From Baylisascaris procyonis (Eukaryota > Nematoda > Chromadorea > Rhabditida > Ascarididae), in contig JAZARR010000074.1 of NCBI GenBank assembly GCA_037389465.1, positions 6,262,001 to 6,326,000 on the forward strand: a DNA stretch of 64,000 nucleotides. The letters run 5' to 3'. The notes under the pieces were generated by a model. That model ran no database searches. It saw nothing but the letters and a program-made list of their open reading frames with translations, and was not told the origin of the DNA. Of the stretch, positions 1 through 15,890 are shown in pieces. Position 1 is the first letter of the stretch. Every line of letters begins with the position of its first letter. The position numbers were made by a program, and so were the translations under genes.

Positions 1-87
1 CTGCATTCAAGTGTATGTATCCTGCGGCAAATCGTCGACCCAAAAAAAAAGAAAAATCAACGAGAAAAAAGTTGGTGATCGTCTTAG

Positions 88-204
88 ATGGACATAATAC
101 ACCAAGAACAACTCTCGATAAACGACCGGTGGGGCGAAAACAAAGAAGTGCTCGAAGCACAAGGCGCTCATGCCACTTCGAGTACTATGTCATCTGAAGA
201 ATGA
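88..204 (+). other. Short coding-like ORF of unknown meaning
   Basis: A 38-codon open frame on the plus strand, starting ATG directly after a CTTAG and ending TGA. Its composition (acidic, ending SSTMSSEE) is coding-like and its GC is higher than most of the window. It could be the last exon of a plus-strand gene entering from the left, or chance sequence inside the ACTL6 intron. I recognise no family. Confidence 0.12.
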
Positions 205-446
205 CTTCTGATTCCAATCATCAGACTAACAAACTTTGAGACAATCCCGCATTTTGACGCTATATCTAGAGACCTGAAATTTTAAAATATTGATGAAAAA
301 TAATACTGCATCTCTAACTTCTATAAGAAGCCCAAATACTTCTTCGTTATAAATGTGATCATTGCTTTACTATACGAAATATGAATGAAATCCTATCATT
401 CATATCAAAGGAGCATCTAAATATATCAAGAATAGAACGAACAAAC

Positions 447-1090
447 CTTAGGGAATTCTTCACCAGCGAAACCAACTCGAAATGTATGTGAGCCGGCATC
501 GAAAACGAGAGCGCCAACTTCGTCTAGAAAATTCATTTCAATATAATCGACTGGACAGGAGCAAATCACATTACTAAGGGCAACATCGGCACATATCGGG
601 TATAAAGAAATGAAACGGCGATCGCCATGCAGAAACAAAGCAAACGGATCGGCTGAATCGCGTTTATTTTACAAAGGAAATTGCTAGTCTAATACTCCAT
701 AAATTGGTGTTTATCAAAGCATATTTCGCTCAAAATGGAATCAACAGTCCTCGTAACTTCAGAATACAAACCCGGTCTTCTCCTCAGAATGCAAAAGCTG
801 CGAGTACAGTGGCAATTTGGTAAGGCGTACACAATCGAGTTCTAAAACATTCTTAGTTTTTTGATAAGGCGTACACAGTTTAAAACATAGGATTTCAAAA
901 CCTAAAGCTTCGGATCATTAAAACAATATAAATAATGCTGATATCATGATAAGATCACTGAAAGAGCCAAAACAATGAAAGAAAGAGAAGATGCTGAAAC
1001 TAGATAGACAGCAATCTTGTCAATCACCAAGTGGAACAGTGCTACTGCAGTTAAAAAGTACTTACCTCCACCGTATATTCCACCACTCAT
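447..1090 (-). CDS. ACTL6A: Actin-related protein BAF53/ACTL6 type, first two exons (5' partial gene)
   Basis: Exon 1 is 1066-1090 and exon 2 is 447-523, both on the minus strand. Together they encode 34 residues beginning MSGGIYGGDEVGALVFDAG. This is the characteristic start of BAF53/ACTL6 proteins, followed by the first actin-fold beta hairpin (FDAGSHTFRVGFAGEE). The intron starts GTAAGTA and ends TCTAG, and the split aspartate codon (G + AC) joins in frame. A further donor (GTTTGT) follows exon 2 at 446, so the gene continues leftward out of the window, and no third exon is recognisable in 1-445. The family is an actin-like subunit of SWI/SNF (BAF) and related chromatin-remodelling complexes in the nucleus (C. 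elegans swsn-6). The identification rests on a short but distinctive N-terminus. A longer open frame through exon 2 (to 638) is intron read-through and not the true start. Confidence 0.8.
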
Positions 1091-1688
1091 GACTGATTTA
1101 ATGGATCAGTTCTGTTGGATAGCCTGAAAATAATGAAATATAAATTATCAACACACAACACAAGCCTCACCGCAGACGATTTAGGCTCAAGTACGGCGAA
1201 TGAAGGAGACGAAAACGGAAAAGGCCCTCAGTGCTTTATCCCGATGCCAATAATCATCGAATCTAATCATATATCACAAAAAAATAAAACATTTAAGAAC
1301 TACAATTTCAGACTAGCTCGCTGCGAAATACCATTAACATCCAAGCTAATACTCGATAACTATTTTTATACTAGTGGCCCGAGCAGAACAGCCTGGATCC
1401 AGCAAATCTCCACCCCCTGTAATCTAACTATAAATTTACGATGGGACTGACCGATCCTGTAGACGGGGTTGAAAGCAAAAAACATTTGATCGCATCCTTC
1501 AATACCCCAAATTGAAAAATAAAAGTCCAACATACTCGTTAAAAAAGACAAAACTCATTCAGTGGGCATTCTCCAAGTTTGGGCATTTCAGCACACTTTT
1601 GTAAATCCAGCAAAGACTATGAAACGGTCACATGCAACAACAACAAAACACGGATTGCGCTTTATCACCAAAGGTATCTGACAATGTA
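1091..1688. other. ACTL6 upstream region, no gene seen
   Basis: Sequence between the ACTL6 start codon and the minisatellite. It holds a 111-codon plus-strand open frame (1115-1450) that I do not recognise and that lacks convincing splice or homology support, so I treat it as chance. Promoter elements of ACTL6 would lie here but none is recognisable. Confidence 0.4.
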
Positions 1689-1693
1689 ACCTA

Positions 1694-1790
1694 GTGAGGG
1701 TTTTCTTACAGAGAACGGTGGCACCCGCAAACGGCTTTCTTGCAAAGAACGTTGGCACCCGTACAACGGAATGCCGGCTTCCTTCGGGAG
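1694..1790 (-). repeat. Inverted minisatellite units at the left end of the array
   Basis: The first two to three units read as the reverse complement of the rest (AGAGAACGGTGGCACCCG, then AAGAACGTTGGCACCCG with GGAATGCCGGCTT). The orientation flips near 1790, before the first direct unit at about 1800. The left end is therefore a foldback junction. Confidence 0.8.
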
Positions 1791-3210
1791 AACGTACATC
1801 GTTTGCGGGTGCCAACGCTCTCTGCAAGGAAGCCTGCACACCGTTTGCGGGTGCCAACGCTCTCTGCAAGGACACCTGCACACCGTTTTAGGGTGCCAAC
1901 GTTCTCTGCAAGGAAGCCGGCGCTCTAGTTTATGGGTGCCAACGTTCTCTGCAAGAAAGCCGGCACCCCGTTTCACGGGTGCCAACGTTTTCTGCAAGAA
2001 CGCCGGCACTCTAGTTTATGGGTGCCAACGTTCTCTGCAAGAAAGCCGGAACCCGTTTTACAGGTGCCAACGTTCTCTGCAAGAAAGCCGGCACTCCGTT
2101 TTACGGGTGCCAACGTTCTCTGCAAGAAAGCCGGCACTCCGTTTTACGGGTGCCAACGTTCTCTGCAAGAAAGCCGGCACCCCGTTTTACGGGTGCCAAC
2201 GTTCTCTGCAAGAAAGCCGGCACTCCGTTTTACGGGTGCCAACGTTCTCTGCAAGAAAGCCGGCACTCTAATTTATGGGTACCAACGTTCTCTGCAAGGA
2301 AGCCGGCACTCTAATTTATGGGTGCCAACGTTCTCTGCAAGAAAGCCGGCACTCCGTTTTACGGGTGCCAACGTTCTCTGCAAGAAAGCCGGCACTCTAA
2401 TTTATGGGTACCAACGTTCTCTGCAAGAAAGCCGGCACTCCGTTTTACGGGTGCCAACGTTCTCTGCAAGAAAGCCGGCACCCCGTTTTACGGGTGCCAA
2501 CGTTCTCTGCAAGAAAGCCGGCACTCCGTTTTACGGGTGCCAACGTTCTCTGCAAGAAAGCCGGCACTCTAATTTATGGGTACCAACGTTCTCTGCAAGG
2601 AAGCCGGCACTCTAATTTATGGGTGCCAACGTTCTCTGCAAGAAAGCCGGCACTCCGTTTTACGGGTGCCAACGTTCTCTGCAAGAAAGCCGGCACTCTA
2701 ATTTATGGGTACCAACGTTCTCTGCAAGAAAGCCGGCACTCCGTTTTACGGGTGCCAACGTTCTCTGCAAGAAAGCCGGCACTCCGTTTTACGGGTGCCA
2801 ACGTTCTCTGCAAGAAAGCCGGCACTCTAATTTATGGGTACCAACGTTCTCTGCAAGAAAGCCGGCACTCCGTTTTACGGGTGCCAACGTTCTCTGCAAG
2901 AAAGCCGGCAATCCGTTTTACGGGTGCCAATGTTCTCTGCATGGAAGCCGGCACTCCGTTTTACGGGTGCCAACGTTCTCTGCAAGAAAGCCGGCACTCT
3001 AATTTATGGGTACCAACGTTCTCTGCAAGGAAGCCGGCACTCTAATTTATGGGTACCAACGTTCTCTGCAAGAAAGCCGGCACTCCGTTTTACGGGTGCC
3101 AACGTTCTCTGCAAGGAAGCCGGCACTCTAATTTATGAGTGCCAACGTTCTCTGCAAGAAAGCCGGCACTCCGTTTTACGGGTGCCAACGTTCTCTGCAA
3201 GAACGCCGCA
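1694..3210. repeat. 43-bp minisatellite array (about 30 or more units)
   Basis: The tandem array has a 43-bp unit whose invariant part reads CCAACGTTCTCTGCAAGAAA followed by GCCGGCACT. The linker is one of two types: CCGTTTTACGGGTG, or CTAATTTATGGGTA (or GGGTG). From about 1860 to 3210 all units are in the same orientation, and copies left of about 1860 are more diverged. Because 43 is not a multiple of 3 and the unit has no stop in any plus frame, long ORFs occur in all three plus frames. They encode the same three rotating peptides and are an artefact of the repeat. The linker and flanks form a dyad (GGCAC...GGGTGCC), so a single-stranded unit could fold into a small hairpin. The array lies between ACTL6 and alpha-tubulin. 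Confidence 0.95.
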
Positions 3211-4583
3211 AAAGCTACCTTGAAAACAATATGACTTCCCCGAACTGTTCTACCTATCTCGCCGCTCCTCGGTTGCATCAGCCAGTTTTAGGAACCGATG
3301 CCACAGACGATTCGCCTAGCGACGAAAGTATCATTGGAAACAAAGGCTACAAATCACCGTCAAGATGACATACTGAGTACAGCTCAATGGACCCAGTTAC
3401 AGAAGTTGACGCTGATAGGCAGAATGCAGGAAAATATTCCAACTCAAGATCCGTCTCCACAACACTGCAGGAGGATCTGCGTGACTTTTTTGGCAGTGCA
3501 TGAAGGACGGAGACTGCAGTGCACAACCACAGCATCCGATGAAGCCCTAGTCGGAAGGCCTAAACCTAATTTAAAACCCGGCCATCCTCACGAAACCTCA
3601 CACTAATCCTTAAGCACCAAGTGCCTCCTCGCAACATGTTGAAACATTCTGATGACACTATGCAAGGAAAAAATTTTAATCAACCCTTCAGAAGTGTCAC
3701 ATATTGGGAACTCGGACCCACAGTCCACTTTCAGCTCCCAACTCATGTGGGACGAGAAATATATCATCAAGAATACGCACTGTATCCGGTGTACTGGGAA
3801 CGTCTAGTGTTGCCTTCAAACGACCTTTTATGTACATGACGCACCAAAACATTCCCACACAAAAGCTGCAAACTCCGAAGCCTGAATCAAGCGAAAGCAA
3901 TCACACCACGGCACTGCCATGACGCTACCTTCAACACTTCTGCAAATGCTATAATGGACTACACAGCTGCGCTCTCTTTCTTTCTAAGCAAGGACACTAA
4001 CACTGCCGCAACGGGAATACGATATTTCAAAACAACGCTGCAAGAAATAAAACTGAAGCTACTTACTGCATGCCATACATTTGATATTGTGCCACACTTC
4101 GAACTCCATCAACACATGGTCCATATAAAAATGGTTTATAAAAAATGAAACATGTAAACGTGGGCGGCAACCTCATCTGCAGTGTGATAATGAAAACCAT
4201 GAAAGCAAAGAAAAGTTTATCTGCCACTGGTCGTAACGTGAATTTATACCGCGTAATTGATGAGGATTTCATCAGGAAATGGGCGCAGCGTGACACGCAA
4301 ATGATAAAAAGCAATTTGCAAAGTAGAGTGGTGAAACAACGGAAAATGAGAGAAATAAACTGACCGCATATAGCGCAGTCACATTGGACAGCGCACCGGC
4401 ACTACAAAACAGTACAGCAAAAAAGGAACATACAACCGACAATTCAATATGGAAAGTGAAAACAACAGTTGGAAGAGCAAGAAAAAGATAGGAAATGACT
4501 CAGTGGACAGAACAAAAATCATACGAGACCATGAAGTGCCAACAGAATCAACGGATGAGAAGGCCAACGAACACAATCTTCCT
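3211..4583. other. Intergenic region between minisatellite and tubulin 3' end
   Basis: No recognised gene. Several plus-strand frames look weakly coding-like (for example a 38-codon ORF near 3391 ending in LQEDLRDFFGSA), but none has splice or family support. The segment has higher GC than the right part of the window. Confidence 0.4.
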
Positions 4584-8655
<4,072 letters not shown>

Positions 8656-11067
8656 ATTGAAAATCGATAAACGAGGTGACCGGCAGAGTAGAAAGAGGAC
8701 CTGAAATAGATAGAAGTGAGTGGAATGAGAATATAATACAAAAACGAAAGCGAGCGGGCGATAAGCGCCACCGCAAATGCAATGGAACGTGAAGAGTGCG
8801 TGCACGGGACGGCGAGTGTGCACAACAGTGAGGCGATACTGCAAGATGTAGGGCGCAGACGGCCATCTGCACTCTACTCAATCAATTCGTTGCAGTGCGC
8901 ATCCCCATTGCACTATCGAAAACTTCGCACGCAACAAATTGCTGCTACTGCAAGAACGGTTCGAATTTTTCGATGCGTCATAGAGAAATCTTGCAACGAA
9001 AACACGGGAAATCGAGCAATTTCCTGCGAAAGAATAGAAGAAAATTCAGGTTTTCTGAATAATGAACATCGAACTACGATCCCTCAAATCTAGAATGCAG
9101 AAATATTGCACTCAACCTCATTCGGTTCCACCATAAGACTCATCCCACCATTGATTTTCTTCAACAGAGTTGGTGCTACAATCCGGACAACAGCGTCAAT
9201 CGAAAAAAAAGGCTCCAGCTATTAGTTTGCCTACTATAGTATAAACACGATGCACTTTAAAGAAAACTATAGTATCCTATCACCTCCAACGTCCACTTAA
9301 TAAAACTCTAAATCACAGGTAAAAAAGGAAAGAAATATACTTAGGGCATCCTATATACCATACATGAATTTCATCTGCTCGCTCTCTATGGAAACAACGG
9401 CGATTCCACGTTTTTGATAACTCACACCTTAAACGAGTACCACACTCGCCGGTTTTTAATAATATATAAGCTTTAATTCCGCAATGCCACAGGTTTCCCC
9501 TCATTTACCTCAATTGCCTAAACTCTATGAAAGCATTAAAAAACCATCACCCCCCCCCCAACTCGCAGCAACAACCCTAACGACCCTAACAACCAAATCA
9601 TCCCACCTCTCCTTCGAACAACCTCACGCCAACTGCACCACCAAAACACTACACAACATTGATAATGGTCAGCAATGACGACGCATCGCACGCAATGCGT
9701 ACCAACGCGTTATTGCGAAATGCGTCGCGCAAATAGAATCGCTCGCCACACCCACCGCGCTGCACCTGTACGGTGACGCGTGCGTGCGCCATTCAAAAAA
9801 AGGCGCGCACTCTATGCGTTACGCGTCGATCGTCTGCGACAAAATGAAACGCATAGGCATCGATCGTTGGGAGCACCGAAGGCACGGATAATGGAGCGTT
9901 TCTTCGAAAGTATGCTTCAAGCATAGATTGAAGTCTTGAGGATATGCAGGTCGAGGATTTTAGAATGACACTAATACTGCATAGGTAGGTGCACAAACAA
10001 ATGTAAATATTCGATATTGTTGTACTTCGTGATCCAAGTCCTCGAAGAGTGGAAACAATTGCACCTCTAATATTGATCTTTGAACAGGCTGTTATTTTTA
10101 TACATATTCAACTTGGCCGGCTAATTGACCGCTGTTATTACTGAAACATTCAACTTATTAATGAAATAGATTAAATTTTATCAATAAAAACACTTAGAAC
10201 GTAATTTCAATATTTGCTTGGCACATTTTATGTGAAAAGGATAAGGGCAGAATGCTAGAAATACTCGCACGATATCAGCCTTTGCAATTTCCTTACCTGC
10301 TCGTTCGTAGGTACCTAATCTTCTAGTTGACCATAGATTAGCTGGTCGTAACTCATCTCATTCTAGCAACAAAGATTTCACATAGTTTAATGGTCTAAAC
10401 ATCGTATACAAATTCATTGAATCTGGCCTTTCCCTCTTTTAGTACGCCCCCCCCAAGGTGTAAATAAGTAAATAAACTGATGAATAATTAGGTAAACGAT
10501 TAGACAAGTGAGTAGATGGAGGAATACGTAAAAAAACAAACAGATAACATTAAAAAGTGGGTGGTAGGAAATATGAAACAATTTCGCGCAAAAACCAAAC
10601 AAAACTTTTTCATCCTTTCTATAATTTACAAAATCGATAGGTCCATTTTGTTCATGGCACAAGGAATGATAGTACGCTTCACGACATACCCGCCAAATTT
10701 CAAATCCCTGCCTTAATTAGTACCAAACCTGGCATACAGACAGACAAACATCAACAGGCACATGTATGACAGCGTTGTAGGAGGCCTTGCTTAGCAATTT
10801 TTGCTGCGGTAATTCCAGCATAACCTTGTACTAACTTTTGTATCGTAAAGCGAGTGCATTTACCTGACAGATGAAAGGAAATTAAATTAAAAGTGCAAAA
10901 GAAACTGCGTTATTTGACAAATCTAATATGAGCTAAAGCATTTTAATGAAAAAAAAACCACTAAAGATTCGTTGAAAACGAAACAATGACAAATGATTCA
11001 ATGAAAACTTTGAATTTCCCCACACATCGACGCATAAATGCAAATTTGGCTAATTTATACATCGTTA

Positions 11068-11070
<3 letters not shown>
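8656..11070. other. Tubulin upstream region, no gene seen
   Basis: This is the 5' flank of alpha-tubulin, so the 5' UTR and promoter should lie within the first part. It contains poly-C tracts near 9550-9559 and 10446-10454. GC content falls visibly around 9.8-10.0 kb. The short open frames have no recognisable family or splice support. Confidence 0.4.

Positions 11071-11072
<2 letters not shown>

Positions 11073-11131
<59 letters not shown>
11073..11131. repeat. (TA)n microsatellite
   Basis: About 29 uninterrupted TA dinucleotides in intergenic DNA. Confidence 0.97.
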
Positions 11132-11132
<1 letters not shown>

Positions 11133-14100
11133 CAACCGATTACGAGGATAGCAAAGATAATCTCATAAAACCAATATGAAATGAAGTCAAATCCGCCTGA
11201 AACAATCTGAGGCGGAATTGCTCGGATCAGAGTTTTTTAATACTGCCCACAAGAGCAAATTATTTGCGAGAAATTTTGAATAAGTAATAAAATATCTGCA
11301 ATAATACAGCAGCTAAGAACGATGAAATTACGCCCAACGAAAAACACCGACTCCCACTCACCCGTAAGTAATCAATGCCTTTACAATTCTGCATAGCAAT
11401 CCAAAAATGTTTGTATTTATTCACCCGTAATGTGTTAAACATACTCTAGCTGTCTGCACTCTATCCCTCTAAGTAGTAGGTAAAACATCTGTTCGGTATA
11501 ATGAACTTACTATCGCATAAACTTGCCCGCAAATAGCACAAAAGATACAACAAAAAAAGAAGCGAATTAAGGTGGGCAAATTACTAAAATATATAAAAGA
11601 AATTTGCAACTCATAAAAAGGTGATATTAGAAAATAGGTAAGAAGGAACTTGTGAGACTTTATAATAGAACATCAGTTTTGTTATAGAAAAACAAGTGCT
11701 ATTATAAAGTGCAAGGATTGTTTATGTCTTATTCGCCACTTTTTTTGTTTATTTTTGATAATAGAGAAAGGGAATATTTTCTTGACTTATAAATGGTGGG
11801 CAACTCGGGAGAAGAGATCTTGCCTTTCACTGTACATATTAAATTCGAATAGCCAAAGTCAAAGTATTAGTGGCCAAGACGAAAATGTCTTAATAGCCAA
11901 GAAGTCACAAATAGCCAAACACGAATCTCGACAGCAAATCACGAATGGGATTAGAGAAAAAGAATGGATCGTACTCTTTAGTGTGCCATGTAACGATTCG
12001 AACACCTCGGGCCTACGATTCCTTGTCGACGAAGCACCCCAACAGCACCCCAACAAAAAGAAACCTTTACTAGACGACGCCAACGGCTCACGATCACAGC
12101 AAACGAACAATGACAGAGTGGCCAATAGCAGTCCTTATATACCCTACCCGTAGCATCAAAACGACACTTATAAGATCATTCGATGATCGGCGTACTTAAG
12201 GGGAGGTTGTTGAAGAACTTGATAGCTCGATTACTGAGGCAACAATTTTCAATTTCCATCTCAGATCTTTCAATTCCAATTTTAAGTCCATTCCCCTCCA
12301 TATGTTCACTATTAGAGTGAGGGAAATTGAAGAATTTTTTGCCACTAACGTCACTAAATCCATATACTTTTCCAATAAATCTTTAAACTATACTCTCGAA
12401 TTCTATAGATGTAGAAGGATTCAAAAACAGTCATGCTTAATTGAGGAAATTTAAACGTCCTAGTCTGAAACAATCCGTTTATGAAATACCATTGTAAAGA
12501 TTCGATTATTGCCGTATTTTAGACAACTCAAAAAAAAAAAGATAAATCAATGGATGGCGATGCAATATCGTTGCAACGAATATTTTAAACGATTGCATCA
12601 AAAACAACAAAGAGATAGATTTCCGCCCACTAAGAATGAATTTGCATTCATATATTTGATGCAATTTTGTAAGGCAATGAACAATTAACGTACTCTTTCT
12701 TGTTTCTGATTATCGAGGTTAACTTCAAACCGACTGATAGTGGAAAACATTTTGCTCAAATTAATCAGAGTTAGGGCTGATCATCGAAGGGTTTCTATTG
12801 AGGAGTCACTTTTATTTGTTTATCTCTGGAAAGCCATTTTGTTAGGGGAAAATAAACTTTCCAAGCAAGTAAATCACCTTTTATCTAAAATTATAAATAG
12901 TGAGGAATAATCTGACTTTTATTAATCACCTTCGTGGAATTATTTGAAATACGAACAACTGGAATTTTTTAAGGGCTTTTTTATTATATTTTATTTTTTT
13001 AACAATAGAGCATTATGAATATTTCTTTTTTTTTTTTGAATTTCCTTTCATTCATTCATTCTTATGCTTCTTCCCTTTATAAATTTTTATACTTACTCTC
13101 ATCTACCAATGAAGTATTTTTAGTGCAATTTAATAAATTTTATGAAACACTTTTATTAAATTCATTCGAGAATGAAAAAACAGCAACAATGCAATATTAG
13201 CTAATGTTTATTGAGAAGAGATTGACAGAGATCGTCAAGACAACGAAAGGCGACTCTTGCAAAAAAAAAGCTTAACGAACGCTTCAGAAAATCCGTTTTT
13301 TTCGTACTTTATTTATCTAATATTTAATAAATTTTTCTTCATATATATTTATTTCAAATGATTATTCAATATAGCTACATAGATTATTCATTTGTAAAAA
13401 GTTTTCCTCTTCGTTTATCACATAGGAAAATTATGTAAAGGTGGACAGCTCGTCATAATCTCGTTTGAGATATTCCATATGAATATGGAAAATTTCTTTT
13501 CTTATAAAGGATAAATCTTTGAAAATATTTCACATTTCTATAAAGAAGCGCCCGTGAATGATATCTATATAAATAAGAAACTCGCAACCTTATTTCCAAA
13601 TGCTAGTAAAAATTGTTGGCTGATGTCGTTCTTTTTCTTGATCGCATAGCGACTGATGTCGAATTGACCGGACATAACACACCTATAAAACATATTCTTT
13701 TATTACTATTATTGTTTTACAAACGATTATAAAATTGTTCTACGAACAACTAAAAAACTGTTTTACGAACAACTATAAAATATCTATTATACTGATATAA
13801 ATAAATGAGTGCATATGCATCTTATAAGAAAACTAATACGATATAATTAGTACACACTAATTAATATCATAAATTGCCAAAAAATACTAAGATACGTTGA
13901 GAAATAAGTATATTCATATTTTAATGAACTAATCCGCTCGTATAAATCTTTTAAGGAAGAAATTTAAATTAGTTTTTGCAACCTGAAAAATTTTAACAGA
14001 TGGTTTGACCAGTAGAAAAGCCTATGCAAATTTTCAATTATACTTGAATACGCAAAACTTTTCTAGAATATGACGCATCAAATTGGAATAGCGATTATTT

Positions 14101-15890
14101 TTATAACGCAGAATATAATCAAAAATTTTATTCCTAGTCCAAATATTTAAATATTCAAAAAAAAAAATTATTTAAAAAATCTTTATGTAGGATGTTTTTC
14201 GACTGAAAAGAGTTTTCCGAAAATATTATCGAGAATTTCTTTCGTCTTTCTATAATTATCTAGGACATATGATTGCTTAACCTTCATAATTTTATTGATG
14301 CAAATTATTAGCTGAAAGTGCTAAGTAAAACTTTCCGAAAGATCGACTTCCTTTTTCAATGAGATAAGAAACCAAAAGGTTTGATTTTAAAGTATACTGA
14401 AATAGGTTCTATTAATGGTACTATTAAATTGTCACAAATTAAACACGTTCCAGTTTGAAAAAATCCACTCTGTACTGCCAATGGAACATCAACTATAGAA
14501 ATTTATTCCCTCGGTTTACGTAGTAAATAAGGAGTTTTTTTGATGAGATTAATAAATGAAAGGTAAAATGAATTTTTGAAAGTATTTTTGTCTTAATCAT
14601 TCGAATATAATAAAGAATCAATACTAAACTTAAGCATTTGAAATAATTTTAAAAAATTCTCCACTTACTTATCGCACGTAATTTTAAAAAATAAATAATT
14701 TTTTTGCATCGAATTGAATCGTATTTATTTTTATTCGATTTTTGCCATTTTTGATGAATATTTCTCGTTGAATTTCTTATTGAATAGCATAAAAACGGTA
14801 TCACGAACATAAAAATATCCGATATGCATTAGAAACTGAAACGATATTACATTTTTGGAGAGACTCTGATAGAGGTACTTTACTTAAAAAAATGTTTGCA
14901 CCCCCAGCAAAAAAAAAGAATCTTTTTTGATTAGGAAATTGATACTCTGTAGGTAAATTATTGATCTTTTCTTTGATATAATCGATCGCATATTTCCACT
15001 CATTATTAGCAATTTAAAAACATATCCTAGAGTTGTGTTAGAAAATATCTGACTAAATGATTACGACAAAATTTTATTCCCCGAACGGGAATTACTCGGA
15101 AATTATGGGAAATATTAACGGAAAACGGGAAAATATTAGTATAACTTGAAAAATGAAAGTTTGTTTTTAAAATATCATGATTACTTTAAAATTATTCATT
15201 AAAAATATACAAAATACCATTACTAAAAAATATACAACTTAAAATAGAAATGTTTGTTATTATTGGAAATGTTCTTGAAATTTTTCCGCTATAAGTAGCC
15301 GATTTTGTTTCAGATATTAAAATGCATTGATAATAGCAATATAAATAAGATAAGAAAATAAAACATGAAAGGAATTAGTCTTCCAATAAGATTTCATCAA
15401 CGTTTCCATTACGGGAAATGTCGAGAAAGGAACAATTCAAAGGGACTTTACTAGAGGTAAAGGCTCTGTTTTTTAAGATTTATGAAGATGAAAAATGTTC
15501 CCAAGAGACTATAAGCAAATGATAGTGAATGCTGAAGTAAAAAAAAGTAACAATCTGAGAATAAATTATGAGAATTCTAATAATAACGGTAGAAGAGAAT
15601 ATTCCTGCGTATTTTCTTGGTGAAAAAAAGAGAGTCTGAAAAAGATATGAGAACCAATTGAGAAAAGATTCTATTCCCCCCTCCCCTCCCCCCAAAATAA
15701 ATCAGAACTTTTTCAAAAAAAAAAATTTATTTTTGCCTAAGCGAAAATCTAGCAATTATTTCTTTGATGCTTAGAAGATTTTTTGATGAAGAATATCAGC
15801 AATATAGCATCCAACTGAATTCCTCTCCTTCATTATACCCGCTATCTTTTGGGGGCAAAAATACTACAAACCCTGGATTTCTATTCAAGA
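11132..15890. other. AT-rich intergenic region, no confident gene
   Basis: It holds a slightly GC-richer island at about 11.8-12.15 kb with a 132-codon plus-strand frame (11755-12153) of low-complexity, Asn/Gln/Ser-rich composition. It has no recognised domain and I do not call it a gene. The rest is AT-rich with homopolymer A and T runs and nothing I can identify. Confidence 0.4.

Noticed and set aside
1115..1450. 111-codon plus-strand ORF upstream of ACTL6
   Set aside because: No recognised domain, no splice support, and length within chance expectation for this base composition.
1771..3223. Long plus-strand ORFs of 84 to 227 codons in all three frames
   Set aside because: They are the 43-bp minisatellite read in rotating frames. 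The same peptides recur in each frame, as expected of a stop-free unit whose length is not a multiple of three.
3298..3606. Overlapping coding-like frames (102 codons plus a 38-codon frame ending FFGSA)
   Set aside because: Frames overlap each other with stops between, and no family or convincing exon boundary was found.
11755..12153. 132-codon plus-strand ORF in a GC-richer island
   Set aside because: Low-complexity, unrecognised sequence with an equally open antisense frame. It could be real, but nothing in the sequence supports it.
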